DNA from: Plumapathes pennacea
Taxonomy: Eukaryota; Cnidaria; Anthozoa; Antipatharia; Myriopathidae
Length of the DNA stretch: 64,000 bases
Assembly: GCA_964036295.1 (NCBI GenBank)
Contig: OZ038469.1
Coordinates: 5,162,067-5,226,066 of the forward strand
Direction of reading: 5' to 3'
Position 1 is the first letter of the stretch, and every line of letters starts with the position of its first letter. Positions 12,422-24,654 of this stretch are shown in pieces. The position numbers and the translations under genes were made by a program. The notes under the pieces are model-generated. The model saw only the letters and a program-made list of their open reading frames with translations, was not told the DNA's origin and did no database searches.

Positions 12422-15400
12422 CTAAAAGTCGTTATCATCACTGTCCTCAAGTATAATAATCCCGCTGAGTAAGTCTTGGGGAAGTTGTGCTTTTTTGTTT
12501 ATCCCCTTGCACTGCCACCGACTCATGAATTTTCTCAAATGAGTAAAGGGGCTTTCATTATCCGCAAGGCAAATCTTTATGGCATCTTTCAATATCTCCC
12601 ACGGGATCTTATTCCAACTGACTTTATCTTGCAGTTTCTTCCTGACTTGTTCAACAGTGATGCTGTGATGGGATTCAGAAACGAGAGTGCTCGTGGATGG
12701 CCCGTTTGGGTGGGCAGGTTTTAACGGTGTGTCGTTACTGCTCTGCTGCTGTGGTGGAATAATGGCTGATACATCACTAGGTGTTGTCTTAATTCGCTTG
12801 CTGGTGTTTAGAACAGCCTCTTCGTTTGACGGTGTCTGGTTGGTTACCTTTCTTTTGCTTCCTGCCGATTCCAGTTCTTCTTTCGTTGACAACTCTTGGT
12901 CTTCTTGGCTGCCTGGAGTACCCTGCACTGTAGGATGAGCTGTGCTTTTGTTACGAACATTTTTCTTACTTGCCTGGGGGTTTATCACTTCAAGAACTTT
13001 CTTCCTCGCTTCAAGATTTTGAATCAGGGCTTCTTGAAGATCACGTTCCCAAATCCAAAAGCCATTCTTCTGAAATTCCCTTCGTACCAGCTGGGTTCCA
13101 AGGCCAGATACACTTTCAATATCTTCAAGCAAAGTTTCCGCGTCTGCGAGGGAGCCTTTCACTTTAGAAAGCTGCTTGTACAGGACTGATTTTTTCCAGT
13201 TCTCGGAATTAAACGCCTGGATTTCTTTCTTCAGCTTTACAGATATTACATCAGCATCTAAGACAACGGCACAGGGAATCTTCAACTCTCTGGCAATGGT
13301 GTAGGCTTTCACTGCTTCTGCACATCCACCAACAGCTAGGATATCCCACTGATTCATTTCCCTTGCCTTCATAACTTTCCTGGCTTGCTTAAACTTCTCT
13401 GGAACTCTGCCTTCCCTATTCACGATGCTCGCCTCTGACATCATGAACTGCTGCACTGCTGTGAGAACCCTTTGATCTGTTTCTGTCTCTACAAAGTACA
13501 GGCCAGTTGCGAAGAACATTTTATGCATGGAAGGTCGCATTAGCATTGTCGCAACTTCTTGAGCAAAGGCTACCTGCTGTGTCATCGTCTTGGAGGACGA
13601 CTGAGGGGTTCCAGTGGCACGTCTTGGCTGTGCCTGAGAATCTATTGCAGGGGCGCCATCTAGTGTTCCAGGGGAGTGACCCTTCTCTCCTCCTAAGGCT
13701 GGCACCCCTTTGTTTGATGCAGTCTTAGTACAAAGGGTTCCAGCTGCTTGGGCTCGTAGAACCAGCCTAAACGATGTAAATCGATGTCCTACAGAGGACA
13801 TGTGGTAAAGGCAGCTCAAGGTCTGCATGCTGATGAACCCTGATGAGTGAGAGATAGTGACACACACCTGGTCTGGCGGTCGCCGAGTCTCCAGCCAGCG
13901 TCTCAACTGGACCTGCTGAGGGGGGTGGAGTGAGTGTCCAGGTTCATCAAGAAGAACACTGTCAGCTCCTGACAAATGGACGGCACAGAGGACCATGAGA
14001 AGATCCATATCACCACCGCTGAGGTCTGTCAGTTGAGTTGTGATGCTATAAGATGAATCTACGTTCTGCACTGTGCGTTTTACTAACACTTCCAGGCTGC
14101 TGGTCAAACACCGCGACTGCTTGACTATCTGCTCACCTAATTTACTCAGGCCTTTACCTACATCAAGGGACGAGGTGCCATGGGAGCGTAACAGCTCATT
14201 CTCAAACCTCCTTATGGCTTGTGCGTTCTGTTCACAGGTCTCATGGAAATGCTGCTCGCGCACGTGGATGCCAAGGCCACAAAAAGTATTAAAGGCATCA
14301 ACCACATTCTTGAACTTCCTCCGTTTCAGCTCATCTGAACTGTGACAAAATGACAGGAGAAACGAAACTAAAGTTGCAAGCATTGAAACCTGAGACACGA
14401 CCACGTTACTGAAACACAAATCCGCCTTGTGGCACCTCTAGTCCCCGAGCGAAGCGAAGCGAAGTGAGGGTAATAATCACGGCGCTAATGCAGCAAATTC
14501 GCTTTGTGTGGAGACTCCAAGCCAGTCGCCATCTCGAAATCTAATGTTCGTCAGTCAGTCTGTCAGTCTGTCAGTCTGTCAGTCTGTCAGTCTGTCATAG
14601 GGCGACCTCTAAGGCAATGACTTAATAATAATTATCGATTAGCGTCAAAGCGAGGTCAAACAAAGGTTTGAATGAAGCAACAACTGTACGTAACTGCGTT
14701 TACGAAAATGAATTTGAAAACTGGAAAACTTGACACAGCACGGTCTCGCGAAGCTCGTCTGCAAAAGAGAAGGGAACTAGCACGGGCAAGGCGAAATCGT
14801 GAAACAATCGAACCGCGCCAAATACGTCTAGAGAAAAGACGACAAACATTTGATAACCGACAGCATCATGAACGGAAGCTTGCCGAAGAAACGGCTCCGC
14901 AAAGGGAACAGCGCTTGGAAGCAAATCGGGAGCTTCAGACGCCATCTTGTGTTAAACTCAGATCCTTATTCAGAAAGGACAAGCAACAAAGGTTAGTCAG
15001 TGGAAAGCGAACAATCACCGTGACAAATATATTCTAACCGTATCTTGTAACTCGATCACTTCAAGAATGTATTAAAATCTGTATGCTGATCATTTTCCCT
15101 TAGTGAAGTATTGTTTTAGTACGCTTCTGTCGCCAGTTTCGGCTACCGTATTGGCTCAGAGCAATCGAAACTTGGAGTCTTGAATGATTTAGTCAGATGT
15201 CTTATTATTTCTTTCAAGACTAAAACTGTAACAAATACTGTAATTTGACATGCGGTGATTGCAGCGAGAATCGTTCACAAGCCCTTAGAAGTATGACTAG
15301 GTCTGAAGCCCGTGTATAATTTGAAGTAAGCCGTTGAAGTTTTGCTTTGATTCTGGGAGAAATCATGTTGTTTTGAGCGCGTTCACGTACAAAACAATTC

Positions 15401-18400
15401 GAGCTCATTAAACATGCATGCCTGAGTCTTGTGCGTGTAATCCAGACTAAAAACAAATTGCACAGGAAGCCTATTTAATTGTACTGCCTATGAATTCAAA
15501 ATTGGAAAATCAGCGTTCCTTTTTTTCCGTACTACGACGGCCGACCAACTTCAAAATTGAATTGAATATTAAATTTGAGAACGTGCTTGGCAGACTGTAT
15601 GAATTAATTTGACGTGCAGACCGTGGGAAATACGTACTTCGTCACGCAATCGACTCTTATAACACACACCATTCTTTTTCATCTCCTTTGCGTGTAGCAC
15701 TTGACTTCGAAGAGAAGATTGAGTCAACATTTCGGTAAAACAAAGGCTACTCTTGTTGGGAGTACCAAAGTAAAAGTCCCATCAATGGCAGAGCGAGGGG
15801 GTATCTGCGATTATGTATTTCTAGTATTTTTAGGCGATTCGTTACAAAACGCGGTAATCCTCGTATGCCCCTCCCACAACTGTGTCTTCAGTTCGATCTG
15901 GTGTCCGTACGTGAAACGAAACTGCTTGAGCTCAGCGCGACACCCAGGGGTTTTCTACAAGGTATACGGACCTCTGCCCTCTACAAATGCAATTTTCACG
16001 CCAAAATTCGTTCGTCGATCTTATTGGCCACGAGTGCCTGGCTTTAAGTATTTGGCAACCCCCTCCACGTAACGCCACTAAATACACATTTGTCGTTGCA
16101 ATGTTTTAGACTGGCGCTTCTGTCAAAGGCTACTCATAGCCAAGAAGACTCTTGTTGATTAACTAAATGCAACTGGAGGGAAAATAAAATCTCACGTTCA
16201 GCCTACGTATACGCAAAGTCACATCCCAGGCACTGGACAGGCCAGCCGGGGGTGAGGGGTGTGGTGGATTGGTTGGATGACACGCCACCTCCCCATGGGT
16301 TTTCGATGTAATGAGATTTTTTGAATATTTATTTTTTACCTTAAGTGGCTGATTTGTTACATTTTCAAGATATGACCCCTATTTTAAGGTTTTGCATGCA
16401 TGGGATCGCCCACGTTATTCCAAATTATGTCTTCCCCAACAAGGTAGTGTTTGGAAACAAGCCCTAACTTTGTTCAGAAGCGAATAAAATCTAACTAAAT
16501 ATCAATATTTTATCAGCGCCGGTAAAATATTTTTGGAAAACCGGAAGGGTTGGGATGGTTAACATAAACACTGAGACCCGAAGATTAGATGAAATATACA
16601 AATACCTCAAACTGGAATGGATCAGCATTCTCTCCACTTTATTCACGTCAAGTGACAGCCTGCTTCCTTGTCCGAAGGGTCCTCTGTTCTGTGGAAGAAT
16701 ACAGAGACTGCTTTCCAAGAAATGTTTGGCCACTTTCTCAACAAACGGTTGCTTTCCAGTGGAATGGATTTCACCAGGTTCACTTTGTCCATGCAGACAA
16801 CGTGAAAGCCATTTCAAAACATCTGATGACTTCTGCATTATCTCAGCAAGATCCTTTTGGTAGCCATCTAGCCTTGTTCTTACACTGCCAATCTTCTTTA
16901 GGTTTTCGCCAGGAGTTTTATAGCAGTACAGGTGTGGCGATCCAAAGCGTTTGCAGCTCACCAGATTAGAGACCAGTTCCTGAAGAGACAGATTCTCCAC
17001 TGTATTACTGGCATCCTTATCTGAGAAAAAAGAACAATTTAAAATTAAAGAGTTTAGATACGTTTTAAACGTGCATGATGCTGTTTTTGAAAGCACTAGC
17101 AACACTGTAACTTTTCACTTGTTTGGCACTACAACAGTTTACCTGGCTAACCTTTGCGCGCAAGCTCGTACATGTTGTTTTTTCTGATACAAATTCTTGC
17201 TCTAACTTTTTGTATCGTTTTGTCAAGGCAGGTTGTAATTTTTTCCATTACTCTTGTGAAGACCAAGAAGAACAATGATCAATACCTTTCATCGATTGTT
17301 CGGTGAATTCATACAATGTTTCGTTATGGTTGGGAACGTTTTCTATAAAACGCATAACATTTAGATGAATAGAACGCTTTGTGTCTCTTGTTGATAGTCC
17401 TGGTCCACTACCAAAGCACCGTATTAAACTTAAAACACAGGACCTATATGATATAATGAATGGTGCTTTGCCTGCTTTAGTTTGTTGTCCCCGAGCGAAG
17501 CGAAGCGAAGTGAGGGTAATAATCACGATGCTAATGCAGCAAAATCGCTTTGTTTGGACACTCCAAGCGAGTCGCCATCTCAAAATCTAATGTTCGTCAG
17601 TCTGTCATAGGGCGACCTTTTAGGCCAGGTGCCTAAGCCATTAGCCAATGAGGTGCCTGAGGCAATGACGTAATAATAATTATCGATAATTATTCCGGCC
17701 GGTTCATGTGCGTGGTTAGTTTTACTGACAACAATTATTGCACGTAACTGCGTTCACGAAAATGAATTTGAAAACTGGAAAACTTGAAACAGAACGGTCT
17801 CGCGAAGCTCGTCTTTAAAAGAGAAGGGAACAGGCACGGGCAAGGCGAAATCGTGAGACGATCGAACAGCGCCAAATACGTCTAGAGAAAAGACGACAAA
17901 CATGTTATAACCGACAGCATCATGAACGGAAGCGTACCGAAGAAACGGCTCCGCAAAGGGACCAGCGCTTGAAAGCAAATCGGGAGCTTCAGACGCCGTT
18001 TGTGTTCAACTCAGATACTTATTCAGAAAGGACAAGCAACAAAGGTTAGTCAGTGGAAATCGAACAATCACCGTGACAAGTATATTCTACCCATATCTTG
18101 TAACTCGATCACTTCAAGAATGTATTAGAATCTGTATGCTGATCATTTTCCCTCGAAGTATTGTTTTAATACGCTTCTGTCGCCAGTTTCGGCTACCGTA
18201 TTGGCTCAGAGCAATCGGAACTTGGAGTCTTGACTGATTTAGTCAGATGTCTTATTTTTCTGTCGAGACTAAAACTGTAACAAATGCTGTAATCTGACAT
18301 GCGGTGATTGCAGCGAGAATCGTTCACAAGCCCTTAGAAGTATGACTAGGTCTGAAGCCCGTGTATAATTTGAAGTAAACCGTTCAAGTTTTGCTTTGAT

Positions 18401-20250
18401 TCTGGGAGAAATCATGTTGTTTTGAGCGGGTTCACATACAAAACAATTCGAGTCGTTAAATATGCATTCCTGAGTCTGGAGCATGCAGTCCAGAGTAAAA
18501 ACAAATCGCATAGGAAGCCTATTTAATTGTATTGCCTATGAATTCAAAGTTGGAAAATCAGTGTTCCTTTTTTCCCGTACTACGACGGCCGACCAACTTC
18601 AAAATTTGAGTATTAAATTTTGAGAACGTGCTTGGCAGACTGTATGAATTAATTTGACGTGTCGACCGTGGGAAATACGTACTTCGTCACGCAATCGACT
18701 CTTTTTTCAACGCAAAGGTATAACACACACCATTCTTTTTCTCCTTCCTTTGCGTGTAGCACTTGACTTCGAAGAAAAGATGAGTCAACATTTCGGTAAA
18801 ACAAAGGCTACTCTTGTTGTGACCAAAGTAAAAGTCCCATCAATGGCAGAGCGAGGGGTATCTGCGATTACCGTATTTCTAGTAGACATCTATCGGTTCA
18901 GTGACAACTGAATTGATTGACTTACTTGATATCTATTATTTGTAGACACATGCAGTGGAACAACTAACTTGGGGCTCTTAGCGCTTCTAGTCTGGTGCAA
19001 GGCCCATGGCTTAAACAATGGATTGTGCTCTTGTTTAAGATCATTCGGATCTAACGGTATCACAATGGAGACAATTAAATTGGGAGCAAATATATACCTT
19101 CGATAGTAAAGCTGATTCCAGGCAAGTCTCCCATGATTTGTCTCACAGACGTCAAAATAGCATCGTTTTCCTGCTGTAGTCTTGTTGGGGACCAGACATC
19201 ACCCACGCTAGAGAAATAAACAAATAATGTAACTTGAATTACACGAGAAAGATAGAATTGTGCATAATGTTCCAGCTAACCAAGTGGATGTAGTTTGAAG
19301 CGACATCTGCGTTATGCTGTACCGTTATTTGCGGCTGGAGACAAAACATGAAATGTAGAAAACAATACATTTTGGTAACCTCTCTTAATCTTCAGTTTCT
19401 CACCAGTTTTGATGACAAGGCTTAGATGAAAGCTGATTGAACTATTAATTCTCACCACAGAATTCGTAAACTAAGTTTTTTTAAAGTTTGGGAGAATATA
19501 CATTTAGAATAAGTTAATAAATATAAAGTAAAAGTAGTCTTACATGCTGCATGAGTGACTCAAGTCATTCCAGGTTCCTGGGTCAGTAGCTTGCACCCAC
19601 ATGAACACGTCCGAACTCTCTGGTGGACGAGACTTCTCTGATGCTACTGCTTCCTGATTAATTTTCAACAACTTTGGAAATAATTTGTCAATAATTTCCT
19701 GAATGAGAAGGCCAACACAAGGGTTACTCCAGTCTACTTCAGGACTAGGATTCGACTCAAAAATGACTTTCCCGTCGTTCACTTTTCCAACACCGCCCTT
19801 TTCAAACAGATCACGTAATGTTTCTTCAGGAACGTCCCAAAATATGTTCTCCTGGTGAAATTTATCCATCAAAAACGACAAATTGCCTTGACTAAAGCGT
19901 GCTAAATCGTGGCATAAAACCAGGTTCTTTAGCATTGTAATGCAAGAAGCAATAACATGGCAGATATCACAAAGCAGATACCACACTCTTAGGCTTGAGA
20001 AGAGTTCACCTTCTGCCCGTGTGAACACGGCATTGACTTCAACAAATGATTTTGGGGCATTGACATCCCAAATATGAACATTTGTACACTCTATACCCAG
20101 AATCCGTTTGACAAGAAAGTCAATGCACTTAATGATGTTGCTTTTGCCAGATCCATTAGGTCCAACGATCAGTGCATGCCCTTCAGTCAAGTCCAAGTCA
20201 ACATCCTTCAGGTTGTAAAAGTTGTTAATTCTTACTCTTGTGAACTTCAT
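12422..20250 (-). CDS. OLD-like ABC-ATPase/TOPRIM protein
   Basis: Four minus-strand exons, 20250-19544, 19207-19098, 17020-16606 and 14339-12422, splice through GT-AG sites with matching phases to exactly 1,050 codons (1,049 residues). The N-terminus is RecF/SMC-like with Walker A GPNGSGKS (residues 30-37). Exon 4 supplies the ABC signature LSGGD (517-521), Walker B SVLLDEP (538-544, E543) and a switch histidine in TISHS (H575). A TOPRIM-like region follows: FVETETD (E695) and the DxD in VVLDADV (772-774). The linker after TOPRIM is polar with basic NLS-like clusters (SKRK, SKRIK), and the C-terminus is acidic. Prokaryotic OLD proteins, including Gabija GajA, are DNA nucleases; nuclease activity here is inference. 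The Gly usual after the TOPRIM Glu is Thr. A splice acceptor at 20263, just upstream of the start, implies a 5' non-coding exon. Confidence 0.85.
14549..14598. repeat. short 8-base tandem repeat (GTCAGTCT)
   Basis: About six units of GTCAGTCT lie near the 5' end of Helitron-like copy 1. Copy 2 has a single unit at the same place, so the array expanded after the copies separated. Confidence 0.85.
14672..15037 (+). CDS. STPR-type peptide-repeat ORF in transposon
   Basis: A 121-residue open frame within Helitron-like copy 1. Residues ~25-90 are very rich in Arg, Glu and Gln with a period of about 23: REARLQKRRE, RQIRLEKRRQ and QREQRLEANRE with ET/EETAP linkers. This matches the score-and-three-amino-acid peptide repeat (STPR), a DNA-binding module known from silkworm FMBP-1 and seen in transposon-borne proteins. 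The frame ends soon after the repeats, so it is probably the N-terminal exon of a lost larger transposon protein. The homologous frame in copy 2 has a stop after REARL. Expression is unknown. Confidence 0.5.
   Translation: MKQQLYVTAFTKMNLKTGKLDTARSREARLQKRRELARARRNRETIEPRQIRLEKRRQTFDNRQHHERKLAEETAPQREQRLEANRELQTPSCVKLRSLFRKDKQQRLVSGKRTITVTNIF
17488..18882 (+). mobile_element. Helitron-like element, copy 2 (STPR frame broken)
   Basis: The second copy, 1,395 bases, lies in the intron between exons 2 and 3 of the OLD-like gene with the same ends and orientation as copy 1. Its STPR-like frame, starting at about 17762, carries an in-frame TAA near 17816 where copy 1 has a Gln-Lys stretch, so it is a pseudogene. 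Copy 2 also has a short segment (GGCCAGGTGCCTAAGCC) missing from copy 1. Confidence 0.55.
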
Positions 20251-20282
20251 TTCCAAAAAGGGCTGTAATAAAAGAAACAAAA

Positions 20283-22096
20283 TGGTATTTAATCTTTCAG
20301 ACCGTAGGACGAATGCAGCATTGGTCTTTCACTCTTTTACTGGTGAGCTAATGTACAGTACAACCTTTAGAAACACTAATGTTTAATTGATAAAAATGCC
20401 ATAGTTGGAGTTAATAGTTCGATCAGCTGCTGTATCAGTGCCAAATTCACCCATCCATATGGCTCACGCATTTTCAAAAGAAAGTTGGACAGGTCCCGAT
20501 TGTTCCAAGAGTAGACAGCGTTATTATTCACTGGAAAAATTGCTATCTAATCGATATAAAAGTGGTATTAAAGCCTATGGCTTTATCAACTGTACAAGTA
20601 CTTACGCTATTAAACAACCAGGGCCAAAAGTGCTTGATTTTTGATGAACTTGATTTTTTGTTATCCCTCACTGACCTGCTGACGCGCAAACAAAAGAACG
20701 TCTGTCCATAACGCCGGAACCGCAGTTACCCAATCACATAACAGATGATAGACAATAATTATGTTATGCCATCCAATTAATATTTATACTAACTAAAACT
20801 ATGCTGGTGTTTCCGTTTGTTAGGAAACTTTGCATTTTTGTCGCAGAAATTTAGTACGCAACTATACCTCAAATCAATGCCACGATATATTGTCAAATGT
20901 TACCAAAATATATCACGTTCTTCGTAGTTTCTCGAGTTTCTCGTCCGACTGAATAAATTAATAACTGAGCAGTTTACCCAGAATCGCGTACCTGTTCCGA
21001 AAATTCATGCATGGTTAAATTCGTCAACGTGTTCGATCGTACAAAATAAACTTATGATTGAACATGGAATTTATCCAAGGTAATAAATATGGATATGCTG
21101 CCGAACGCCATAGAGATCATGCTCTTCTTTCCGACGTTTCTAGTGTCAGGCCTTCGTCAGAGCATACAAGAAACTTATAGCTTATCTAACGAAGGGCAAC
21201 GTATAACGTAGCACATACCCATTTATTACGGCGTTCACTCATAAAGTACATTGTATTGCTACTTCAACACACCAGACAAACCTCTACTGACTGTTTACGC
21301 CGTCGATCCGATTTGCTTCGTGAGTACCGACATCTTGTATTTTTCAGGCTTCTCAGAAAGCTAGAATACAGTTCCTACCCTAAGCGTCCTTTATCAGTTG
21401 CATGTTCACGGTTGTCCATCACGATCAGTACAAAATATGTTAGCTTTATTAATGATGTGCTCACTGCATGCGCTCGGCTTCTGGCTGACTAGCCGTAAAT
21501 TCATACGTATCGTGGAGAAATATTGTGGCGTCCTCACTTCATGATCAGTCCTGCTAATTGTTGTCGCCAACATTTCTAGGAAAAAATGGAGTAATTGCGC
21601 TATACAGCTGTTCTCTTGATACTGATGTATTTCTCCCTCGTGTACGAGTTTCAGGCAACACCGACATAAAGGTCAACAACATAGTATGGACAAGTATCAT
21701 TACACGATGATCTCTCTACCAGCACATAACTCATATCAACGTCCATGGGACCCATGACATTTACGGTGAATTTATAACCAGCGATTCATACCTGATAGAG
21801 ATCGAATTGTCACTCACATTTTCAAACAGACGATGCAAATCAAAACACCCAGCTCGATATCCTTCGCTTGCCTTGTGGAGCAAAACCGCGTATCAATTAC
21901 GCTGGAAGTTCTGTTGTCCAATCAAATAATTGAATATCAATTGTGAAATCATGCATTACTGGTATGCTAGTATTTATCGGTATGTATGAAATGATAATCT
22001 GACTCAAATCGACAAAAAAAATCATGCACTCTCATAGTTCGGAATACAAAGAAAAGGCCAATTGAGTCAAAGCATTTGCACTGTTTTGATGCAGTA

Positions 22097-22149
<53 letters not shown>

Positions 22150-22503
22150 ACTTTATTGAAGTGTCAATGTATTTAGCATAACAATACTAATAATATAGAT
22201 GCAAAAATATTCAATTCTGATTGGCTGAGAACAGGGGTGTTGTATTTAATTTAGTGTGCAAGTGTGCAAAAAGGTTAATCAGATGTGCAAAAGTAGTTAA
22301 TCAGAGTTAATTACACAGATTAATTGATTTTGCACACTTCGTTGCCATGGCAATCACGCAAGCAAGTCGCAAGCTCAATTTTTGCATCGAGAAAAAATGG
22401 TGGCCAAGAGCGAGAGTTTGAATAAATTTGGTTTAATTCTCTTGAAATACTAGTCTATTTGCTGGTTTTCTTATGAAGGGGTTAACTACCACCTTAATTG
22501 CAG
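20283..22503. other. intergenic region between divergent genes
   Basis: Upstream of both the OLD-like gene (minus) and the fibrinogen-like gene (plus), so it should contain their promoters and any 5' exons. Visible contents are an AAT microsatellite at 22097-22147 and a repeat-like segment around 22200-22350 with several TGTGCAAA motifs and TTAATCAGA repeats. No exon with a clear domain was found. Confidence 0.45.
22097..22147. repeat. (AAT)n microsatellite
   Basis: About 17 uninterrupted AAT triplets, the second such tract in the window. Confidence 0.95.
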
Positions 22504-23437
22504 CTGACAAGGGTCATATCAAGTCAAACCCAGAACGCCACTGTCTCGACATCTTAAACTCAGGTACTTTAGATGTGCTGTAGTGAAATTATTTGATAGT
22601 TAATTATTGTGAAACTGTTTATCAAAAGTAATCCATTTTTTTAAAGCTAGTATATCACTGCATGCTTTAGAAACTCGTGTCAAACCTCGCTGTGATTTTT
22701 AAGAGTGCTTTGTTCTTTTCCTGGATTCTTCAATTTAAACAAGACCTCGCTCATTTTACTAATATTTTAGTTGGATGGTTGTTAACAATCTTTTGTTCAC
22801 TTCAGGTAGCAGCCGTGGAAACGGACTGTACTGGATCGATCCAAATGGTGGCTTCACTGATGATGCTTTCCAGGCCTTTTGCGACGTGGCTACTGCAGGA
22901 GGGGGTTGGACACTAGTTGCTACCAAAGTCTCGTACAACTTTCTTTTTATTAAGTCTTCTTTCTCCGCCCAGGCCGCTCAGCTAACCAGCAGCAACACGG
23001 CAAGCCGAATCCACCCGGCCATGGGAAACTGGACCGAGGTGATGTTCCGTTTCAGTGACAGGAGTGACGTGCGTCTCATCTACAACAGAAAAGGAGGAGC
23101 GCCGAGCAAGGCGAAAGAGGGGTTTGACAACTTCTTGATGGGCACCACCGGGTCTACTGGAACAGATGTCAACGGGTTTTACAAGTACACACCAGCAAAC
23201 GGAGGAAAACGAAACCCGGCTGTCGGTTTTGCTACAATAAAGCGTCTGTATTTTGACTCAAACAACATGATCTCAGAATGGAGCGATGGAACCGACAAGT
23301 GGCTGAACATGTGGAAGGGTTACGACCACACCGGAAGCAACAACTACATCTACAGCGACAATAACAAGGCACTCGGCACCAAATGTGTCGCCGGCTACTG
23401 CTACCTGACCAAACCTATCTGGTTCATGGTTCGTTAG
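22504..23437 (+). CDS. fibrinogen-like (FReD) lectin domain, 3' exons
   Basis: Two exons, 22504-22563 and 22806-23437, join with matching phase (CTCAG|GTACTT donor, TTCAG acceptor). The product carries the fibrinogen C-terminal opening: CLDIL, SRGNGLYWIDPNGG, then an FCDVATAGGGWTLVATK block. Later parts fit loosely: WNMWKGYDHTG-like segments, a DNNK stretch where FReDs bind calcium, and a C..GYC pair, ending IWFMVR. The usual C-terminal NLNGxY segment is not seen, so it is a short variant. Such domains act as secreted carbohydrate-binding lectins in innate recognition and are abundant in corals. The first listed exon begins in phase 1, so at least one upstream exon, presumably the signal peptide, was not found. 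Confidence 0.78.
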
Positions 23438-23683
23438 AAGAACAGTCGGTCATGTTTTCATTAGTTGTTTTATTCAGACGTAACTGCTACCGCTTTTTTT
23501 AGCTGTATGATTGTCAAAACAGTGGCTTTTCTAAAGGCAAAAATGAGTGTGACACATAGTTTAGATTAATATAATGCAAGCGCTGAGAGTTTGCTTGTTG
23601 AAATATGTTGAATAATGCAATTTTTGAACACTTTCTAATTTTGTGAAAATTTTAGCAATTTTAAAGAGCCTTTTTGATATTAT

Positions 23684-23689
23684 AATAAA
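23684..23689 (+). terminator. polyadenylation signal AATAAA
   Basis: AATAAA about 250 bases after the stop codon of the fibrinogen-like gene, in an AT-rich stretch. It is the first such motif downstream on this strand. Confidence 0.55.
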
Positions 23690-23945
23690 AGTGAAATATC
23701 GTTTTAAAACTTACTGTATCGACATAATGAATACTATGTCCGAAGGTATACAGCACATAAATGCAAGGTTTCAAAATCTACAAAGGCAAAATACTTGTAG
23801 TTAACGTTTTTGTTAAGGTCGACGCCAGTATGGGTCCGTATTGCAGACGAACAGACATCATTTCCGATTCATCTATTCCAACGCTAAATTTAACATATAT
23901 ATCCACATCTTACAGCACAAACAAGCATCTCTATCACTTAAAAGA

Positions 23946-23997
23946 CATATATATATATATATATATATATGTGTTTTTTTTTTTTTTTTTTTTTTTT
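23946..23997. repeat. (AT)n followed by poly-T
   Basis: About 25 bases of alternating AT and then 24 T, separated by GTG. Simple sequence with no coding meaning. Confidence 0.95.
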
Positions 23998-24654
23998 AAT
24001 AAACGTAGCATATACCTTTGGTAGTCGGTTCAATTTTGAGGTATGGCTAAACTAAACAATACTCGCAAAAATTTCCTATTCCTTGATTGTAGTTTTCATT
24101 TAAGCTTCGATATTTTTGGCTGAAAATTGAATATACATCATGAAGCTCCTTGCCTACTTTTTGAATACACGAACAATAAGCTCTTGCTGTCCGACAACGG
24201 TTACCCACAAGAATGCCAAACATTCACGTTTCGTAACCGAGTCTTTAGATTCTCTATATTGCTGTATTTACGTAGTTGTGCATCTAGATCATTCTACAGT
24301 CTAATAATTGAAGAAATAAAGAATTATATAATTTATCTGTACGGGCTGACACAAGGCTAAGTAGATTCGTAGACCGCAAATTTCTTCCCGTTAGTCTTTC
24401 TCAAATAGTCAGAGGAAGTAGATCAGTTACAAACTAATGGAGAAGCAAGACTATTCATTATTTTATAAAAGAAAGCTAATTTATACATCTGTCTTCTGGA
24501 TTTGAGAGCCAAGCTCATTCAAACGTTTTGTACGACTTGTCCCTTTCTTTAGCGCCCTAACCTGAGTTTCAAGCACTTAATTTTTGTGACATCACAATTT
24601 CGCAGTTTTCAAAAATCTCGAAAACCGCAACATTGAAGTGTCGCGAAATATATA
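23998..24654. other. intergenic region, nothing recognised
   Basis: AT-rich sequence between the microsatellite and a palindrome. No exon, RNA gene or repeat unit was recognised. Confidence 0.4.

Larger units (their letters stand above)
14442..15824 (+). mobile_element. Helitron-like element, copy 1
   Basis: This 1,383-base block recurs at 17488-18882 in the same orientation with only small differences. Both copies start TCCCCGAGCGAAGCG and end CTAG, and a small GCAGA/TCTGC hairpin sits about a dozen bases before the end. A 5' TC, a 3' CTRR and a subterminal hairpin are Helitron traits. Against this, the base before TC is G rather than A, and no Rep/helicase is present. It lies in the last intron of the OLD-like gene. 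Confidence 0.55.

Noticed and set aside
12476-13189. Several plus-strand frames of 65-97 codons
   Set aside because: They are antisense to exon 4 of the OLD-like gene, whose motifs and splice phases establish the coding strand.
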